Assembly (NCBI GenBank): GCA_037957365.1 | Contig: JARHVA010002371.1 | Location: forward strand, 1,364,001 to 1,428,000 | DNA length: 64,000 bases | From: Torreya grandis | Taxonomy: Eukaryota; Streptophyta; Pinopsida; Cupressales; Taxaceae | Reading direction: 5' to 3' | Shown: positions 60,141-64,000 of the stretch, piece by piece | How the letters are laid out: each line of letters begins with the position of its first letter | Numbering within the stretch: the stretch's first letter is position 1 | Position numbers and translations under genes: made by a program | The notes under the pieces: generated by a model | Seen by the model: only the letters and a program-made list of their open reading frames with translations | Databases searched by the model: none | What the model was told of the DNA's origin: nothing

Positions 60141-61450
60141 GTAGACCGATGACTTTGTAAGGGGTCCTAAAGAGTGGGGAACATGTCATGGAAAGGTAGG
60201 CCTATTTTACTTTTCCTTGTACTAACCTACCATCATGAGTTGATCTTAGTATCACACCTATTTACCTATAAATATTTGTGTCTAATAGCAAGTGGGTTCC
60301 CTTTGTACATAGACCCTTAGTTTCTTCTCATGTCCTTAGTATGCCTCTTGACTCCTAAGGTCTTCTCTTAAGATGCCTAAGTCTTGATTCATACACTCCC
60401 TTTTTCATTCCTTTTCCTTCATATTTCCTCTTGGGAAATATTGTTTTGCTTATTGATCACTCCCCTTGGGATATCATTTATGAGTTGCTTTGTAAGACCG
60501 TAGATAGGACCTAGTATCTCTCATAAATTACCATCTTTTCCATCCTATTACCCACATCCTTGATTTACCACCTTATCCTTTTTCTTACCAATCTTGATTT
60601 GGTACCCCTTGGGTTTTTATTTTGTGAGTTGTAGTGTAAGACTGTGGATAGGACCCGGCCCTCCTCACAAAATTTTCCAATAAACAAGTCACCATCTAAA
60701 TTACATGTGTCAAATAAGAGATAAGATTCGATTAATTATGAGTTTCAAGTCATTGACATACCTTCCATCTTCATATTAGTATGTTTTATACTTCATTTTA
60801 TTTCATCTTTTATCTTCTTATTTTTTGAGTGCATGTGAGATTACAACCATTTCTTGAATTTCTCATACTTCCCAGTTTGAATTAATATTATAAATTTAAG
60901 ACCAAATTTTTAAATTTTTTTTATTACCATTTGTCCCCTTATACATACCTTCCATTTTATTACATTGTTTGTCATACTTTCCAACATGATATTTAGTATG
61001 ATTTTACTTGTTTTAATTTGGTGCAAAAATCTTTTACATTTGTTTAAAAACTAATCCTCTTTTACCATCTTGTTTGCCATTTTATTGGATTTTTATACTT
61101 ACTCATTTTTTGTTATTACACATTTCCCAACTTGAACTAGTGTGTAGTACATTTATTTCATTAATTATAGTTTTGTTCCTTTTTCTATTATTTATTTTTA
61201 ACCATGCATATGTACTCCATAATGTTATAAAAGAAACCACACCACATATTTCCTATAGTATATATAACAAAGTTAAATACATGTGCTAGAAAAAAATATA
61301 TCCAAACACATCCACAACCTCAACCATAATGAACAAACACAACCATCATAAAGACAACATACACAACCAACACCAATAAGCCAAAAATGATACATCATAT
61401 ATATACCATAAGTTTGATACAACAAATACAACCATATATAAAGCCTCAAC
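60141..61450. other. No recognisable gene; contains the hairpin pair
   Basis: AT- and pyrimidine-rich. Short frames only. 60462-60673 holds two related stem-loops, listed separately. Nothing else was recognised. Confidence 0.5.
60462..60673 (+). repeat. Two related stem-loops with compensatory changes
   Basis: Copy 1: CCCCTTGGG at 60462-60470, stem ATTTATGAG (60476-60484) with CTCATAAAT (60520-60528). Copy 2: CCCCTTGGG at 60605-60613, stem ATTTTGTGAG (60619-60628) with CTCACAAAAT (60664-60673). Both loops are exactly 35 nt and share TGTAAGAC.GT.GATAGGACC. Where the stems differ, both sides changed to keep pairing. The strand given is arbitrary. Whether this is an RNA structure or a DNA repeat is not known. 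Confidence 0.65.
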
Positions 61451-62739
61451 ACTAAGGCTGAGCTCCACCCTGTCTATCTCGTGGCTGAGCCATGTTGCCT
61501 ACTAAGGCCCTGGTCTGACTCCTCCAAATGGTACATTGTAATGATGTATTTTGAGATCTCAATCCCTCTACTTGTCCCTATAGGCATGCTATCTAAACTT
61601 TTGCCTTCACCAACTTAGCTTAGGTCACTATATGTGTCTATGTCAGTTGAGTTTGCATCACTGTATATGAATGCATCATCTATGTCACTATCTCTAGATG
61701 TGCAACTCTCTTGTCTACCAAAGCTTGTCAGGCCTATCTCTCACCTGCACCCATCTCTATTGGTTGTTGCACTCTCTCCCTCTATACTTGTATCTGCTTC
61801 ACTACCTTGCTAGCTAATCTGAACTAACTCATATGAGTTGGGACATATGGTACACTTGGATCCTCCAGTGATATGGGTTCATATGGATGTAGAGTCTCAT
61901 CTAAGATGTCATGGAGTGCTCCCCTCACTAGGGATCCCCATCTCTCCTCCTCATCCTTGGGTACACTTGCAAAATCATACTAGATGGATATTAGATAACT
62001 ATCATATCTCATAATATCTATCTATATATTTGTACTACCAAATAAAAAATTAAAAAATAATTCAACCATCTTCACACCTATATGTATCTCAATTCCTATG
62101 ATATTGTCATCTGCATGATCACCTAGCACAGTGTCCCCATCTATGTGGCCTCCTAGTACCTCCTCATTAGGTCACCTCCTCAGCTCAAACATGGCTATCA
62201 TGGCTCACTCTCAATCTTAGCTTCCATCTGAGTGGTCTCTTTAACATCTCCTCTAATGTATCTATGGGATCATCTACGATGTCTATAATTTCTGCTCTCT
62301 CCTGTTTTTATCATTGTTGTGTCCTTGGTGGCCATTATTCATCTTGTTATGGGGCTGGTAGTGATACATCTAGTATCTCTATCTCCTCTACTTCCTCCTC
62401 TACCACTTGTCATGCCAAACTAGTGCATGGTCACTCCTAACATGGTCTCAGTGATCTGAGTCTCCTCTTCCATTGTGGTTATCTCACATGTCGATCCCAC
62501 TGGTCAAACATCAGTATTGGTGTTGCCAGATGAGGTAGACCCATCTATCTTGGCACTCATACCATTAGATGTGGCTCTCTCCACCACGTATAGTGACTAA
62601 TCACCTCTCTCCTCTCTAGTGTTGGTGCAACTATGTATCAACTTGCCCATATAACTACTATGTGCCCATACCACTACCACACAATGTTTACACATCTCAC
62701 TGACTGTAGCACTGACACGTGGGGCACGACCTATACTAA
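61451..62739. other. No clear gene; possible continuation of the minus-strand remnant
   Basis: Somewhat richer in G and C than the left flank. No frame of note on either strand. It may be the decayed C-terminal part of the plant-mobile-domain-like sequence to the right. Confidence 0.35.
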
Positions 62740-63064
62740 CTGGTCCTCCTACCATCTTCATACTTGAGGTAACCCATCATCAATCGCATGGGGTACCCAA
62801 CCAATCGATACATGAGAAATCTCTCATATATCCATGTTGTCAGGAGTATGATCAATCCCATAGTCTTTTACCCTCTGACTAGCATCTTGAATAGATCATG
62901 TACAAGCTGGACCTAGATGCCAGAGCTTAGATCATATAATACTCCCTCCTCCAGCATCATCTTGCTCAAAGCTACCATGAATAGTGGTACCTTTCCATCC
63001 AACTTGTGACAAAGCACTCTCTTTATCACAAGGCCTATCATTGCCTTCTAGAGATCTGGAATCT

Positions 63065-63153
<89 letters not shown>

Positions 63154-63520
63154 TCCATAATGACTATGCATCCTCTCAATATCATTTTTGAGCTTGTAAC
63201 CCACATAGCTAAGGCTTTCCTCTCCTCTAAGCTATCTAGTATCCCTATGATCACTGATGCTCCTACTATGGGTAGCCAAAAGATAACATTTACATCCTCT
63301 AGTGTGATACCCACCTCTATCACATCCCCATCCACCTCCCATCTAAAGGCATTAGTCAACCATTCCTAGCATCCCAGGAACATGACTAATATATCGATGC
63401 TGAGGGGGATCCTGCACATATCAGATATACCTCCTAGACCCATGGCTACCAGTCTAGCTCGCTCTCCATCTGTCAATCTATCTAACAAATTTGGTAACCA
63501 ATACACGTCCACCAACCTCT
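62740..63520 (-). pseudogene. Plant mobile domain-like remnant, split by (AT)n
   Basis: Minus-strand translation gives LTDGERARLVAMGLGGISDM then CRIPLSIDILVMFLG (63360-63500), a stop where a Trp codon would fit, and TNAFRWEVDGDVIEVGITLE followed by DVNVIFWLPIVGASV (63250-63356). The pattern of a Leu-rich start, then H/F-R-W, T-L-E-D-V and L-G-L-P-like motif is that of the plant mobile domain (aminotransferase-like) family, found both in host genes and in transposons. A long AT tract interrupts it; beyond the tract VIKRVLCHKLDGKVPLFMVA and LSKMMLEEGVLYDL (62940-63030) may continue the same protein. It is broken by stops. Moderate to low certainty. Confidence 0.45.
63068..63151. repeat. (TA)n microsatellite
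   Basis: About 84 bp of uninterrupted TA within the plant-mobile-domain-like remnant. The Ile-Tyr repeats in the overlapping frames result from it. Confidence 0.95.
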
Positions 63521-64000
63521 AAAATCTCAGTTGTCTATGTAACCAAAAAAACAAAGGATGTATTATTTCCTCCATGTCATGTATAATCATAATACATTCT
63601 TTACACATTTTTACAATTTTAATTAAAAACAAGCCTAATTACTATTACCTTATTCGTTTTATCCTATTTCTAGCTTGCTTGGTCCCTTTTGCCCTCCTTT
63701 GGTCATTTCGGGCCATTCTAGCCCTCTTTTGGCTTTTTGCACATTTTTTTGTGCTTATTCTAGTTCCATGGCCAACCTAGTTTGACCAAAATTTCCCTAT
63801 TTTTATCATAGTTGACTTCAAATTCCAAGTCAACCCTCTTATTTTCCCCTCCCTAGTTCTAAGTTTTCATTCTAGTCTTCATTTTCTTTACAGTCTATTT
63901 CTTTATTTATGGCACTAAGGTAAGTTAAAGGTATGTGTTTCTCAATTTAGTCCTTTCATTTATCTTATTTGTTGCTTACTGCATTATACTTAGCATCAAC
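63521..64000. other. No recognisable gene at the right edge
   Basis: Pyrimidine-rich, with a repeated GCCCTCCTTTGG/GCCCTCTTTTGG word near 63690 and 63720. Nothing else was recognised. Confidence 0.4.

Overview
This is an AT-rich, gene-poor stretch of a nuclear plant chromosome, built almost entirely from decayed and nested transposable elements. The plant assignment rests on Ty3/gypsy LTR retrotransposons with plant-type gag-pol organisation, a plant L1-type LINE remnant and a plant-mobile-domain-like fragment. The long LTRs (up to 2.7 kb), deep nesting and heavy decay suggest a large genome, possibly a gymnosperm, but the species cannot be proven from sequence. I see no convincing intact host gene, no tRNA or rRNA gene, and no bacterial-type feature.

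Layout. 1-2220: minus-strand 5' end of an LTR element, here called family X (LTR 1081-2220). 2221-4740: no gene, with short repeats and a GT/CT/AT microsatellite. 4740-5980: LINE remnant. 6430-8600: very decayed gypsy pol. 8601-11190: nothing coding. 11209-12231: GC-richer 1.02-kb insertion with an 18-bp target duplication. 12527-14086: two minisatellites, long microsatellites and a 70-bp inverted repeat. 14069-28091: second family X copy on the plus strand, split by nested Element 1 (15102-23710, minus strand, TSD AATTG). 28092-28681: a 0.6-kb repeat (family F) with a second copy at 46901. 28682-45461: Element 4, a minus-strand gypsy gag-pro remnant whose 5' part is split by nested Element 2 (35339-44053, plus strand, TSD AATAC/AGTAC). 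48260-51988: decayed gypsy protease region and a 1.3-kb tandem duplication with a proline-rich reading frame. 51989-59595: tandem array of three RT-less gypsy elements that share single LTRs, bounded by a 37-bp direct duplication. 59596-64000: rest of the duplicated unit, two covarying hairpins and a plant-mobile-domain-like remnant.

How the parts relate. Elements 1 and 2 are sister copies of one Tat-like gypsy family with order gag-PRO-RNaseH-RT-RNaseH-INT. Their defects are complementary: Element 1 keeps gag but has lost RT, RNase H and INT; Element 2 keeps RT to INT but has lost most of gag. The 51989-59595 array is an unrelated, initiator-tRNA-primed gypsy family reduced to gag, protease and an integrase scrap.

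The signals I consider most worth attention are the LTR array with truncated ends and a 37-bp flanking duplication, the hairpin pair with compensatory changes near 60.5 kb, the 1.02-kb insertion with an 18-bp TSD, and the reiterated short words inside the LTRs (GACTTTGTGC, GGTTCAA, CTAGGTTGACC). All similarity statements come from reading the sequence by eye, without alignment software or database searches.
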